Assembly: GCA_023461035.1 (NCBI GenBank)
Contig: JAEWOD010000037.1
Span: 1-64,000, forward strand
Length of the DNA: 64,000 bases
Direction of reading: 5' to 3'
From: Bacteroidota bacterium
GTDB taxonomy: Bacteria > Bacteroidota > Bacteroidia > Flavobacteriales > Weeksellaceae
The translations under genes were made by a program, and so were the position numbers. Under the pieces are notes generated by a model. It was given only the letters and a program-made list of their open reading frames with translations. It searched no databases and was not told the DNA's origin. Positions 34,070-43,561 of this stretch are shown one piece after another. The stretch's first letter is position 1, and every line of letters starts with the position of its first letter.

Positions 34070-35425
34070 TCAATTATCAAAAACCTCTTTGAAATCCATT
34101 CCTCCAAAATTAGCCGAACTCATCATCAGAAAAACTTTCCCGGATTTGTCTATTAAATCCAGATACGCTTTGAGTTCGTTGGAAGAAGTAAAAACCTGAA
34201 TGGTTGGATCACCAAAAGCTTCTTTTATGTCGGACGGAGAAATCGGCTCCATGCGTTTGATAGCAACGGCTTCGGGATTATAATACACGATTTTTTCATC
34301 GGCTTTATCCAGTGCGCCTTTGTATTCCGATAAAAATTCGGGATTCAAACTGCTATAAGTATGCAATTCCAAACAAGCGATCAGTTTTTTATGGTCAAAT
34401 TGCTCTTTGACCGCATGGGTCGTCGAAACCACTTTGCTGGGCGCATGCGCAAAATCTTTATAGGCCACAAATTCAGAAGTTCTGTTGATCAATTCCAAAC
34501 GTTTGGAAGCACCTTTAAAGGTTTGGATGGCCTCATAAAAGTCATCATCCATCACACCCAATTGGTTACAAATCAAACGGGCTCCTTCCAGATTATTCAG
34601 GTTGTGTTTCCCGAAAACTTCCAACGGAATAGGACCGTCTTCGGTTTCTAAAAAAGAAATACCGTCTTCGATGGCGTATTTCGGGGTTTGATAGGGGAAT
34701 TTTTTAAATGCTTTCTCCGAATTCTCTACGACTTTTACCACATTCTCGTCTTCGGAATTATAAATCAAAGCACCGCCGCTTGTGATGGAATCGACAAATA
34801 ATTCAAACTGATGTACATAATTTTCAAACGTCGGAAAAACGTTCACATGGTCCCAGGCGATTCCACTGATCAAAGCGATATTGGGTTGATATAAAAGGAT
34901 TTTGGGTCTTCTGTCCAGCGTGGAAGAAAGATATTCGTCTCCTTCCATCACCATGAAATCGTTTTCTTCTGTCAATTTTACCATGACATCAAATCCTTCC
35001 AACTGCGCACCCACCATATAATCCACTTCCTTTCCGTGAAAATGCAAAACGTGCAAAACCATAGAAGTAATCGTGGTTTTCCCATGCGAACCGGCAATCA
35101 CAACACGCGTTTTATCTTTGGATTGTTCATATAAATATTCGGGATAAGAATAAATTTTCAATCCCAATTCTTGCGCTTTTATCATTTCGGGATTATCGGC
35201 ATGCGCATGCATACCAAGGATAACCGCATCGAGGTCGGCTGTTATTTTTTCAGGAAACCAACCGTTTTGTTCGGGCAATAAACCTCTTTGTTTCAAACGG
35301 GTGGCTGACGGCTCAAAAATAGCGTCATCTGAACCGGTCACCTTATATCCTTTTTCATGAAGTGCTATCGCCAAATTATGCATGGCACTCCCGCCTATCG
35401 CAATGAAGTGTACTTTTTTCATCAA
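34070..35425 (-). CDS. mpl: Murein peptide ligase (UDP-MurNAc : tripeptide ligase)
   Basis: The 451-residue Mur ligase reattaches recycled L-Ala-gamma-D-Glu-meso-DAP to UDP-MurNAc in the cytosol. The N-terminal FIAIGGSAMHNLA nucleotide motif, the ATP P-loop GSHGKTT (112-118), and VMEGDEYLSSTLDRRPK are characteristic of Mpl; ordinary MurC would read differently around SAMHNLA. Length fits. Its start (MMKK) overlaps the stop of the acyltransferase gene upstream by four bases. Met1 or Met2 may be the start. Confidence 0.93.
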   Translation of the reverse strand: MMKKVHFIAIGGSAMHNLAIALHEKGYKVTGSDDAIFEPSATRLKQRGLLPEQNGWFPEKITADLDAVILGMHAHADNPEMIKAQELGLKIYSYPEYLYEQSKDKTRVVIAGSHGKTTITSMVLHVLHFHGKEVDYMVGAQLEGFDVMVKLTEENDFMVMEGDEYLSSTLDRRPKILLYQPNIALISGIAWDHVNVFPTFENYVHQFELFVDSITSGGALIYNSEDENVVKVVENSEKAFKKFPYQTPKYAIEDGISFLETEDGPIPLEVFGKHNLNNLEGARLICNQLGVMDDDFYEAIQTFKGASKRLELINRTSEFVAYKDFAHAPSKVVSTTHAVKEQFDHKKLIACLELHTYSSLNPEFLSEYKGALDKADEKIVYYNPEAVAIKRMEPISPSDIKEAFGDPTIQVFTSSNELKAYLDLIDKSGKVFLMMSSANFGGMDFKEVFDN

Positions 35426-36237
35426 CTAAAAAAATCTTGAGGTTCGCGGTCTTCCATGATTTCCTGTATAGGTTTCACCTTTAAAAATTCGGGAGATTGT
35501 TCGATAGCATCCATTATTTTTTTCATAATGACATCATAATCCTCGGTTTCAAAATCAAAAGTCAATGGCTCTTTAAAACGCATCGTGGCTTTTACACCTC
35601 TTTTTTTCATTTTCAATCCTTTTTTGTCAAATGCCCTTCGAAATCCGTCGATTACGACCGGCACTACGATAGGATTGGTTTTTTTTACCAATAAGGCTGT
35701 CCCTCTCCTTCCCGGAGCAAAAGCGGTGGTGGTTCCTTGCGGAAAGGTTACAACCCAACCGTTTTCCAATGCTTTTTCGATATTGGTAATCTCCGAAACA
35801 TCTACTTTGCGGTTGATGTCTTTTCCGGCATCCCGCCAGGTTCTTTTTACCATGATGGCTCCTGTATAAGCAAATAATTTGGTGAGAAAATTATTTTTCA
35901 TGGTTTCTTCTGCCGCGATATAATAGAAATCGGTTTTGGGATTTAAAAGATACACCGGATTTTTGATTGTATCCACAAATCCGTTTTTTACGCTACAAAA
36001 CACATGGTACATTGCAAAAACATCTGCAAAATACGTTTGGTGATTGGAGACAAAAAGAACGTTGGTATTGGGTAAATTCACCAGATTTTTTGTGCCTGAA
36101 ACTTTTAATTTATTAAAACCATTGTACCGGTTGTATGTAAATCCCCCGAAAAGAAAAATCAGCGATCTTTTGAGAAAATACAAATGACCAAAAGCATCTC
36201 TGTATACATTTTTCTTTACTGCCTTTTGTTTCGCCAT
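35422..36237 (-). CDS. 1-acyl-sn-glycerol-3-phosphate acyltransferase-like (PlsC family)
   Basis: The product of 271 residues (from the ATG at 36237, which has an AGGA-like site just upstream) belongs to the PlsC acyltransferase family of membrane phospholipid synthesis. The catalytic His motif is SNHQTYFADVF, with five residues between His66 and Asp72 rather than four. The block usually FPEGT reads FPQGTT (165-170). A hydrophobic segment (about 24-34) could anchor it. An extra in-frame ATG lies ten codons upstream. It is coupled to mpl by a four-base overlap, which may only reflect shared transcription. Confidence 0.85.
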   Translation of the reverse strand: MAKQKAVKKNVYRDAFGHLYFLKRSLIFLFGGFTYNRYNGFNKLKVSGTKNLVNLPNTNVLFVSNHQTYFADVFAMYHVFCSVKNGFVDTIKNPVYLLNPKTDFYYIAAEETMKNNFLTKLFAYTGAIMVKRTWRDAGKDINRKVDVSEITNIEKALENGWVVTFPQGTTTAFAPGRRGTALLVKKTNPIVVPVVIDGFRRAFDKKGLKMKKRGVKATMRFKEPLTFDFETEDYDVIMKKIMDAIEQSPEFLKVKPIQEIMEDREPQDFFS

Positions 36238-36385
36238 TCCTTTTTCCTTTATTAAAAATGAATACAAAAATACATAAATTTATGGAAGATTTAGGTCTGA
36301 GTTGTAGAGTAGTGAGTTGATGAGTACTTTCAATTTTGAATAAAATTTAAACAACTTCTCGTACTTCGTAAATCGTACATCCATA

Positions 36386-37018
36386 TCATCCCAGTTTTTC
36401 CAGCAAAGCACCGAATTCGCTTAAAATCATCGCGGTCGCTCCCCAGATATAGGCATCTTCTCCCAGTTGATAACCCGGAATTTCTACCGTGTATTCTCCG
36501 AATTTCCGTTCAAAAGGAACAGCCTCTGCCTGTAAAAAAGCTTCTAAATCCAGTGGAATGATTTCGGCAACCTCCATTTCTTGCGGTGCAAATTCAGGCA
36601 TTCCGTGATGAATTCCTATAAACGGATAAACCACAAAATTGCTGGGCGGAATGTATAATTCCGTCAATTGTTTCAGGATTTCGATGTTTTCCTCTTCTAC
36701 TCCCAATTCTTCCACTGTCTCCCTGATTGCTGTGTATGAAAGATTGATGTCTTCCGGCTCAAAGGAACCACCCGGAAGCGAAAATTGGTTGGAATGAACC
36801 CCATCATAAGTATGACGGAGCGTGACGGGAAAAACGATTTCGCCTTCTTCATTTTCGTACAATAAAATCATCACAGCCGCAATACGGGGATTGGTCTTTT
36901 TGATTTCTTCCAAATCGTATTTCTCCCTGTATGGAGGTGAAAGCAAGGATTGTGCATCCCAGCCGGGAAGTTCGGATTCGTAGTTTTCCAGCTTCAATTG
37001 TAAATCGTCTAAATACAA
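36386..37018 (-). CDS. CoA pyrophosphatase (NUDIX)
   Basis: The 210-residue Nudix hydrolase probably cleaves CoA into 4'-phosphopantetheine and 3',5'-ADP. The Nudix box (83-106, LPGGSFEPEDINLSYTAIRE then TVEELG) has the longer spacing typical of the CoA-specific branch, and an upstream region with PVTLRHTYDGVHSNQFSLPGG matches it as well. No partner gene is evident; it precedes the acyltransferase on the same strand with a gap of about 118-148 bp. Confidence 0.88.
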   Translation of the reverse strand: MYLDDLQLKLENYESELPGWDAQSLLSPPYREKYDLEEIKKTNPRIAAVMILLYENEEGEIVFPVTLRHTYDGVHSNQFSLPGGSFEPEDINLSYTAIRETVEELGVEEENIEILKQLTELYIPPSNFVVYPFIGIHHGMPEFAPQEMEVAEIIPLDLEAFLQAEAVPFERKFGEYTVEIPGYQLGEDAYIWGATAMILSEFGALLEKLG

Positions 37019-37091
37019 ATTCTCAAATTTTAAACAAATGTATGTAAGGTTGCCGCAACATCAAAAATACAATTGGTTTTTTTCAACCCAC

Positions 37092-37280
37092 GAAACGTTT
37101 TACCCACGATACGTTCCTATGGAACGATTGATGGAATCTCTTGTTCTTTCTACCCACGAAACGTTCCTACGGAACGATTGATGGAATCTTTGCTTTTCTA
37201 CCTACGAATTGTTCCTACGGAACAAGTATCTCAAAAATCTTATTTGGACGAACTTCGTACCTCTTACCTCGTACTTCATC
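37092..37280. repeat. Composite REP-like element, copy B (inverted)
   Basis: Three GTTCC(TAT or TAC)GGAAC palindromes occur at 37113-37125, 37163-37175 and 37211-37223, each preceded by TACCCACGAAAC-like or CCTACGAATT sequence. Two are followed by GATTGATGGAATCT. GAACTTCGTACCTCTTACCT and CGTACTTC close the element. In reverse complement the order equals copy A at 23451-23676. The gap 37019-37287 contains no gene. Confidence 0.75.
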
Positions 37281-37287
37281 AATCCGT

Positions 37288-38124
37288 TTATAATTTTTGC
37301 GTATAATAATTAAAATCTTTCATCACGGTATCGATGAATTCCGAATCGGGCTGGTCTGCCTGAACATCCATCACGGTTTCCAGTTTGGTTCTAAGTCGTT
37401 TGAGCGTTACCTGATCATTGTTTTTTCTGGCCAGGACAAATGTATCTTTTATGATTCGGGCATCGTTATCGGTCAACCGCATGACCTGACTGTAGCGTGG
37501 CACATAGGTGTCTTGTATTTCTTCCAAAATCGTAATGTCAATAGAATGTTTTTCTTTGACCTTTAAAACGGTAGTTCCGGCTACAATATCTCCCAAACGT
37601 TGGGAATTTCGGGTGCGCAGGATGAAAATAAAAGCCACTATGCCGGTCATCATCATCATTAATCCTGAAAGAATATAAGCTGTTTCTTCGCCAAACATCG
37701 GGATGAAAAACAGGAGCATAAAACTTCCGGTCCAAAAATCAATGAACCGAAATGCCCATCGGGTGAAATATTCGGAAAATCCTGCCTTATATCCGTCCAG
37801 CTTTACCACTTTTATACGGCAAATCATTTTGCCAAATGTTTGTCCGTTGAACAGGAATTCTGTCCAGAGCGAATAAAAAATGGCGGGAAACAAAAGAATG
37901 GTGTACACCATTCCCAAAAATTCCTGAACATCATAGTGTAACTCAGCGTCTTCATAAAAAGAAGTACTCGCGCCAAAAAGATCAAAAAATGCACGGGAAA
38001 GCAAATACACATAAACACTTATAAAAAAAATATCCAGCATAAATGCCAATATACGCCAACCCACTCCCGCATGTTGGACAGCTACATTGACATTTAAAGG
38101 TGTTTTTATTTTAATGAAATCCAT
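37288..38124 (-). CDS. RDD family membrane protein
   Basis: The 278-residue protein has the RDD domain (about 15-165) with AGVGWRILAFMLDIFFISVY carrying the Arg-Asp pattern, GQTFGKMICRIKVVKLDG and RLGDIVAGTTVLK, and three to four membrane helices. The C-terminal 100 residues are soluble and helical. RDD proteins are often paired with the SpoIIM/DUF4129/MoxR/DUF58 set, and here the gene diverges from that operon, so they probably act together in the envelope. Confidence 0.92.
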   Translation of the reverse strand: MDFIKIKTPLNVNVAVQHAGVGWRILAFMLDIFFISVYVYLLSRAFFDLFGASTSFYEDAELHYDVQEFLGMVYTILLFPAIFYSLWTEFLFNGQTFGKMICRIKVVKLDGYKAGFSEYFTRWAFRFIDFWTGSFMLLFFIPMFGEETAYILSGLMMMMTGIVAFIFILRTRNSQRLGDIVAGTTVLKVKEKHSIDITILEEIQDTYVPRYSQVMRLTDNDARIIKDTFVLARKNNDQVTLKRLRTKLETVMDVQADQPDSEFIDTVMKDFNYYTQKL

Positions 38125-38224
38125 ATTTTTTAACTCCCGATTAATAAAGGTTTCTCCAAAGCTACTATTATATCGACTAACTTTTTATATTTACAACTCT
38201 TTAAAATTCGTAAAATTATTTGCT

Positions 38225-39235
38225 TTGAGAGAAGCGGCATTCATCAAACAAAATAAAGAAAAATGGTTGGAATTTGAAAAATCATTGTACAACTCTTCCG
38301 AAAATAAACCGGAAAGATTGGCAGAACTGTTTATCCAGGTCAACAATGATTTAGCTTACGCCCAAACCTATTATCCAAAAAGCAATGTCATCAAATACCT
38401 GAATGCCATTACCGCAACGGCTTATCATAAAATTTACGGCAAGAAAAAATCGGGCAAAGGTTTCATGGGTTTCTGGACTTATGAAGTCCCCATGATCATG
38501 TACCAATACCGGAAATATTTTTATTTCTCGTTTTTAGTCTTCTTTTTGATGATTTTAATCGGCGTTTTTTCTTCCATTTATGAACCGGAATTTGTCAGAT
38601 CCTTTCTGGGAGACCGATACGTAGACATGACGGAAGACAATATCCAAAACGGAGATCCGCTGGCCGTTTATAATAACGAAACAAGTTTTGGCGATTTCAA
38701 CAGTTTTTTCCGCATAGCTCTGAACAACTTACGTGTCGGCCTGATGTCTTTCCTATACGGGATTTTTGGTGGGGTCGGCTCGCTTTACTTTATGCTGGTA
38801 AACGGCATTATGGTCGGAAGTTTCCAGTATATGTTTTTTGAAAAAGGACATTTTTTTCTTTCTCTGCGCACCATCTGGATGCACGGAGCCATGGAAATGT
38901 TTGGAATGTGCATAGAAATAGGTGCCGGAATCCTGATGGGAACCAGTTATCTTTTTCCAGGAATTCTTACACGGAAACAAGCCTTTTTTCAAAAAGGAAA
39001 AGCAGCCTTAAAAATCGTCATCAGCACGATTCCTTTTACGATTTCGGCAGCTCTGATTGAAGGTTATCTGACACAATATGCCAATGAAATGCCCATCCCG
39101 GTAGCCGGCTTAATTGTTTTGGGGACTTTGTGGTTTATTTCCTGGTATTATTTAATTTATCCGCGAACTGTATTCAACCGAAATCAACGCGATTTTTCCT
39201 ATCTATTAAAAGAAATCGGTCATGAAAAATCTTAA
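38225..39235 (+). CDS. SpoIIM/DUF95 family membrane protein
   Basis: About 336 residues with several membrane helices in the C-terminal two-thirds. The family sequence begins M-R-E-A-A-F-I-K-Q-N-K, and in this frame codon TTG at 38225 gives exactly that start. Upstream frame extension to 38087 would overlap the divergent RDD gene and has no family similarity. Residues 130-300 (KYFYFSFLVFFLMILIG, LNNLRVGLMSFLYGIFGG, IWMHGAMEMFGMCIE) carry the SpoIIM pattern. The function is unknown. It opens the operon and overlaps the DUF4129 gene by 14 bp. Confidence 0.88.
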   Translation: MREAAFIKQNKEKWLEFEKSLYNSSENKPERLAELFIQVNNDLAYAQTYYPKSNVIKYLNAITATAYHKIYGKKKSGKGFMGFWTYEVPMIMYQYRKYFYFSFLVFFLMILIGVFSSIYEPEFVRSFLGDRYVDMTEDNIQNGDPLAVYNNETSFGDFNSFFRIALNNLRVGLMSFLYGIFGGVGSLYFMLVNGIMVGSFQYMFFEKGHFFLSLRTIWMHGAMEMFGMCIEIGAGILMGTSYLFPGILTRKQAFFQKGKAALKIVISTIPFTISAALIEGYLTQYANEMPIPVAGLIVLGTLWFISWYYLIYPRTVFNRNQRDFSYLLKEIGHEKS

Positions 39236-39980
39236 GCAGATAATTTTTCCGGTTTTGTTGATTTCTCAATTTTCCATCGGTCAACAATATGAGGAAACAA
39301 TCGTTCCGCCGGAACCTGTTGAAGCCTATTACGAAGACTATAATGCCCCCAACCCGACTCCTTCCAAAGAAGAAATAGGCGAAGTATATTTTGAAAAACG
39401 AAATTTAGATCCTGAATTTAAAGATAATTATAAAGGCAAAAAATATAATTATGACCGCGTGGTCAAAGAAAAGGAATATAAACCACCTTCCGGACCAATG
39501 TTCAATTTGCCGACAGGATTATTTCAGATTCTCATGTATGCTGTGTTGGGAGCAATTGTCCTTTTGGTGATTTATTTTATCATCAAAAATGCAGGCGGAT
39601 TTTCATTTGGAAAAGAAGGAAAAAAAATCCGATTTGAAACTTCAGATGAAAAATCATTGGAAGATGAAGAAAATATCGAAAACAATGATTTTCCTCATTT
39701 GATCCAAAAAGCCAAATCGGAAAACGATTTCCGTAAAGCAGTCCGGTATTATCATCTTTGGGTTTTACAAAAATTGGCTGACAATAAACTGATTGTTTGG
39801 AACAAAGACAAGACCGATTTTGATTATTATAAAGAATTAGGGCAGCATCTGATCAAAGAAGATTTTTCAAACGGCATGTATGTTTACGATTATACCTGGT
39901 ATGGAAATTTCCAGTTGAGCGCCAACGAATTTTCAATCGCAGAACACATTTTTCAACGCACCTTAAATAAACTGAGATGA
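39222..39980 (+). CDS. DUF4129 domain-containing membrane protein
   Basis: The 252-residue protein has a signal-like N-terminus (MKNLKQIIFPVLLISQFSIG), a periplasmic Pro/Glu-rich region, a membrane helix (about 103-126, FQILMYAVLGAIVLLVIYFI) and a C-terminal cytosolic domain ending WYGNFQLSANEFSIAEHIFQ, the DUF4129 region. It overlaps the SpoIIM gene by 14 bp and the DUF4350 gene by four bases. Confidence 0.88.
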   Translation: MKNLKQIIFPVLLISQFSIGQQYEETIVPPEPVEAYYEDYNAPNPTPSKEEIGEVYFEKRNLDPEFKDNYKGKKYNYDRVVKEKEYKPPSGPMFNLPTGLFQILMYAVLGAIVLLVIYFIIKNAGGFSFGKEGKKIRFETSDEKSLEDEENIENNDFPHLIQKAKSENDFRKAVRYYHLWVLQKLADNKLIVWNKDKTDFDYYKELGQHLIKEDFSNGMYVYDYTWYGNFQLSANEFSIAEHIFQRTLNKLR

Positions 39981-41200
39981 AAAACGGATATATAAAATTT
40001 GCTGTTTTTCTGTTTTCATTTCTCTTATGGAGTTGTGGTGAAATACCGGTGAACTGGAGCCGGACGTTTGATTCAAAAGATACGATTCCATTTGGAACCT
40101 ATATACTCCGTCAGGAATTGACAGAAATTTTTCCCGAATCCAAAGTGCGAAATATTTCTATGCCTACTTATGATCATTTTAAAGATATTCAATACGAATA
40201 CAGAAGTGATCATTATTTTTTTATTTATGACAAACCACTTTGGGATGATGCCACTTGGGAAAAAATCCTCGAATATGTAAACAACGGTGGCTCTGCTTTT
40301 ATTTCCCTTTCGGCTCCCAATCCTGTTTTGGAACAAAGTTTAGGAACGAAAACTTCCGAACTGTCATTTGATGTAAAATCTCCGGCGGTATCGCTTTCTG
40401 TAAAATTACCCGAAAAAGAACAGAAATACATTTTTGAAAAGGGAGTAAACACGGTTTATTTTTCTCAATTGAACGAAGAAACAACTGAAATTCTGGGATA
40501 TTTGGAATATAAAGGTGAAAAACAACCCAATTTCGTAAAGGTTTATCATGGGGAAGGATATTTTTTATTGCACTGCGAACCGATTGCTTTCACCAATTAT
40601 CATATGCTGAAAAAAAATCATGCTCAATATGTGACGGATGTTTTTTCATATTTAAGTCCTGAAAACATCATGTGGGACAACCACCGTTTATTCAGACGCC
40701 AATCCGGTGAACGAAACGATGGCGGGTTTTTTAACGGACTGAGTTTCATCATGAAGCACGAAGCGCTTCGCTGGGCATTTTTTTTATTGACCGTCATGGG
40801 AATCATGTATTTAATTTTCAATTCCAAACGCAGGCAGCGAGCGGTACCGATTGTGCTTCCTTATCCCAATTATACGTTGGATTTTGCCAAAACCCTTTCC
40901 GAATTATACCGTTACAATGCTGACCATACTGCCATGGTACGATATAAAATCAATTATTTTTTGGAACAATTGCGTTTACATTATTATATTACATCCAAAG
41001 ACACCGAAAAGGATTTTTCCGAAATCCTAAGTGCCAAATCGGGCGTATATTTTGAAACCTGTCGGAAATTGGTAGTAAAAATGGATATATTAAAAAGCAA
41101 AAATTATCTGGACAAAGAAGATTTTTTTTCATTACATACTTTAATCGAATCATTTAAACTGAAATCAAAAAATTATGGAAGAGATACCTCAAGAAAATAA
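39977..41200 (+). CDS. DUF4350 domain-containing protein
   Basis: The 407-residue protein starts with a lipoprotein-like signal (LLWSCGEIPVNWSRTFDS). Residues about 20-230 form the DUF4350 domain, with YDHFKDIQYEYRSDHYFFIY and NGGSAFISLSAPNP. A membrane helix at about 262-282 and a cytosolic C-terminal part follow. It overlaps the MoxR gene by 26 bp, which supports translational coupling. The role in the envelope is not known. Confidence 0.85.
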   Translation: MKNGYIKFAVFLFSFLLWSCGEIPVNWSRTFDSKDTIPFGTYILRQELTEIFPESKVRNISMPTYDHFKDIQYEYRSDHYFFIYDKPLWDDATWEKILEYVNNGGSAFISLSAPNPVLEQSLGTKTSELSFDVKSPAVSLSVKLPEKEQKYIFEKGVNTVYFSQLNEETTEILGYLEYKGEKQPNFVKVYHGEGYFLLHCEPIAFTNYHMLKKNHAQYVTDVFSYLSPENIMWDNHRLFRRQSGERNDGGFFNGLSFIMKHEALRWAFFLLTVMGIMYLIFNSKRRQRAVPIVLPYPNYTLDFAKTLSELYRYNADHTAMVRYKINYFLEQLRLHYYITSKDTEKDFSEILSAKSGVYFETCRKLVVKMDILKSKNYLDKEDFFSLHTLIESFKLKSKNYGRDTSRK

Positions 41201-42233
41201 TTCCTCATACGAACCAAAATTCAATGAAAATCAACCCGAGACCGAATCACAACACAGTTCGGGACTGGATTTTACCAACCGTATTGATTTGACAAAAATC
41301 CAAAAAGGAGTTGCGGAAATCCGTAACCAACTGGGGAAAGTAATCATAGGTCAGGAAGAATTCATCGAACTTTTGATGGTCAGCATTTTTGCCAATGGTC
41401 ATGCGCTGATAGAAGGAGTTCCGGGCGTTGCGAAAACCATCACCGCCAAATTACTGGCAAGAACCATGGATGTCGGTTTTAGCCGGATTCAGTTTACACC
41501 GGATCTGATGCCTTCAGATATTTTGGGAACTTCGGTTTTTGATATTAAAAAGAATGAATTCGAGTTCAAAAAAGGACCCGTTTTTTCCAATATCATCCTG
41601 ATCGATGAAATCAACCGTGCACCTGCCAAAACACAAGCAGCTCTTTTTGAAGTGATGGCAGAACGACAAATCACTATGGACGGAATTTGTTATGAAATGG
41701 AACCGCCATTTTTGGTTTTTGCTACACAAAATCCGGTGGAACAAGAAGGAACTTATCGACTACCGGAAGCCCAGTTAGACCGTTTTTTATTTAAAATCGA
41801 AGTGGGATATCCGTCGTTGGAAGAGGAAGTCAGCATCATCGAAGGAAACAATAGCCGTAAAAATGAAGACCCTACAAATTTGGTTTCATCGGTATTCAAA
41901 GCAGATGAAATTTCGGAATTTCAGCACATCATCCAGGATGTTTTGGTAGAGCCCAAATTGATTCGATATATAGCCGGCATCGTAAATACCACCCGAAATA
42001 ATCCGTTTTTATTTTTGGGAGCCTCGCCGAGAGCTTCGATTTCGATTTTAAATGCGGCAAAAGCGGTTGCAGCTGTCAGAGGACGGGATTTTGTGATTCC
42101 GGAAGATATCAAATTCGTAGCAGTTCCGGCATTGAAACACCGAATAGTCGTTTCGCCCGAAAAAGAAATGGAAGGAATTTCATCCACTCAAATCATCAAC
42201 CAAATAATCGAAAGCATAGAAATTCCGCGTTGA
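41175..42233 (+). CDS. MoxR family AAA+ ATPase
   Basis: The 352-residue AAA+ protein has Walker A in GVPGVAKTITAKL (about 80-92) and Walker B in ILIDEINRAPAKTQAAL, with the sensor TQNPVEQEGTYRLPEAQLDR. MoxR ATPases act as chaperones that activate or remodel partner proteins, often containing von Willebrand or DUF58 domains. The adjoining DUF58 gene overlaps it by four bases. It is the central cytosolic component of this envelope operon. Confidence 0.94.
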   Translation: MEEIPQENNSSYEPKFNENQPETESQHSSGLDFTNRIDLTKIQKGVAEIRNQLGKVIIGQEEFIELLMVSIFANGHALIEGVPGVAKTITAKLLARTMDVGFSRIQFTPDLMPSDILGTSVFDIKKNEFEFKKGPVFSNIILIDEINRAPAKTQAALFEVMAERQITMDGICYEMEPPFLVFATQNPVEQEGTYRLPEAQLDRFLFKIEVGYPSLEEEVSIIEGNNSRKNEDPTNLVSSVFKADEISEFQHIIQDVLVEPKLIRYIAGIVNTTRNNPFLFLGASPRASISILNAAKAVAAVRGRDFVIPEDIKFVAVPALKHRIVVSPEKEMEGISSTQIINQIIESIEIPR

Positions 42234-43561
42234 TGAAGCCTTTCAAGCAAATATTTTTATATAAATCCTTTTTCTATTCCTTTCTTTTGGTGATAGTCGG
42301 ATTTTGCTTTGGGTTTTATTTTCCGGTGATGATCCAGATTTCCCAATTGCTGTTATTTGCCGTTGTTTTGCTGACGTTAATCGATTTCGTCTTATTGTAT
42401 CTGAATAAAACAGGGGTTTCCGGCAGGAGAATTCTGAAGGATAAATTGTCCAATTTTGATAAAAATCCGGTGAAAATTGAATTGGAAAATCATTTTCCTT
42501 TCCGCATTAAATACACCGTTTTGGACGAAATTCCGGAGCAATTTCAAATTTTTGATTTTAAACTAAAAGGTTTTCTTTCTTCCAAAAAAGAAATCGAATT
42601 GAATTATGATTTAATTCCTTCTGAAAGAGGTGTTTATAAATTTGGGGATATCAATGTTTTTGTCTGTACACCTCTTGGATTTCTTCAAAGAAAAATTGTC
42701 CTGCATTCCTCCGGCCAGATTAAAGTATATCCGTCTTTTTTGCGTTTAAATCATTTTGATTTACAAAATTTTAAAGCACATGTCAACGAAATCGGGCAGA
42801 AGAAAATTCGCCGTATCGGTCACAGCATGGAATTTGAACAGATAAAAAATTATGTAAAAGGAGATGACTTCCGCACCATCAATTGGAAATCCACTGCCAA
42901 ACATCAAAAACTAATGGTCAACCAATATGTGGATGAAAAATCGCAACAGGTATATTGTGCGATAGATAAGGGCAGGATGATGAAAATGCCTTTTGATGGC
43001 AAGACTTTATTGGACTTTTCGATTAATTCCAGTTTAATTTTTAGCAATGTGGTTTTACAGAATCATGACAGAGCCGGTGTTTTTACGTTTTCCAATCAAT
43101 TGGAAAATCTGGTAAAAGCGGAAAGAAGAACCAATCAACTGCATAAAATTTCGGAGACGCTGTATGGAATTCAGAGTAATTTTATGGAAAGCGATTTTGG
43201 GAAATTGTATAATTATATCAAATATAAAATCACCCAAAGAGGTTTGATTCTGCTGTTTACCAATTTTGAAAGTATGGATTCTCTTCACCGACAACTCCCC
43301 TATTTGTTAGGAATCAATAAAAATCATTTGCTTGTCGTTGTGTTTTTCAGGAATACGGAATTGGAAAATTTTCTTCAAAATCCGACAGAAAAAAATGATT
43401 TATACGAAAAAACATTGGTAGAAAAATTCATTTATGAAAAACAACAAATCGTGTTAGAACTAAACAAACACGGTATCCAAACCGTTTTGACACGACCGGA
43501 AGATCTCACGGTCAATACGATAAACAAATACCTCGAAATAAAATCCCGAGGTATTATTTAG
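42230..43561 (+). CDS. DUF58 domain-containing protein
   Basis: The 443-residue protein begins with two membrane helices (about 10-55) and has a beta domain. The DUF58 motif YVKGDDFRTINWKSTAKHQK (about 203-222) follows, with a von Willebrand A-like region after it (LLDFSINSSLIFSNV). It is the usual partner of MoxR. It overlaps the convergent HTH gene by 8 bp at its 3' end (43554-43561). Confidence 0.93.
   Translation: MMKPFKQIFLYKSFFYSFLLVIVGFCFGFYFPVMIQISQLLLFAVVLLTLIDFVLLYLNKTGVSGRRILKDKLSNFDKNPVKIELENHFPFRIKYTVLDEIPEQFQIFDFKLKGFLSSKKEIELNYDLIPSERGVYKFGDINVFVCTPLGFLQRKIVLHSSGQIKVYPSFLRLNHFDLQNFKAHVNEIGQKKIRRIGHSMEFEQIKNYVKGDDFRTINWKSTAKHQKLMVNQYVDEKSQQVYCAIDKGRMMKMPFDGKTLLDFSINSSLIFSNVVLQNHDRAGVFTFSNQLENLVKAERRTNQLHKISETLYGIQSNFMESDFGKLYNYIKYKITQRGLILLFTNFESMDSLHRQLPYLLGINKNHLLVVVFFRNTELENFLQNPTEKNDLYEKTLVEKFIYEKQQIVLELNKHGIQTVLTRPEDLTVNTINKYLEIKSRGII

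Noticed and set aside
38087..38224. N-terminal 46-residue extension of the SpoIIM protein
   Set aside because: It overlaps the divergent RDD gene, lacks family similarity, and the TTG at 38225 gives the conserved family start.
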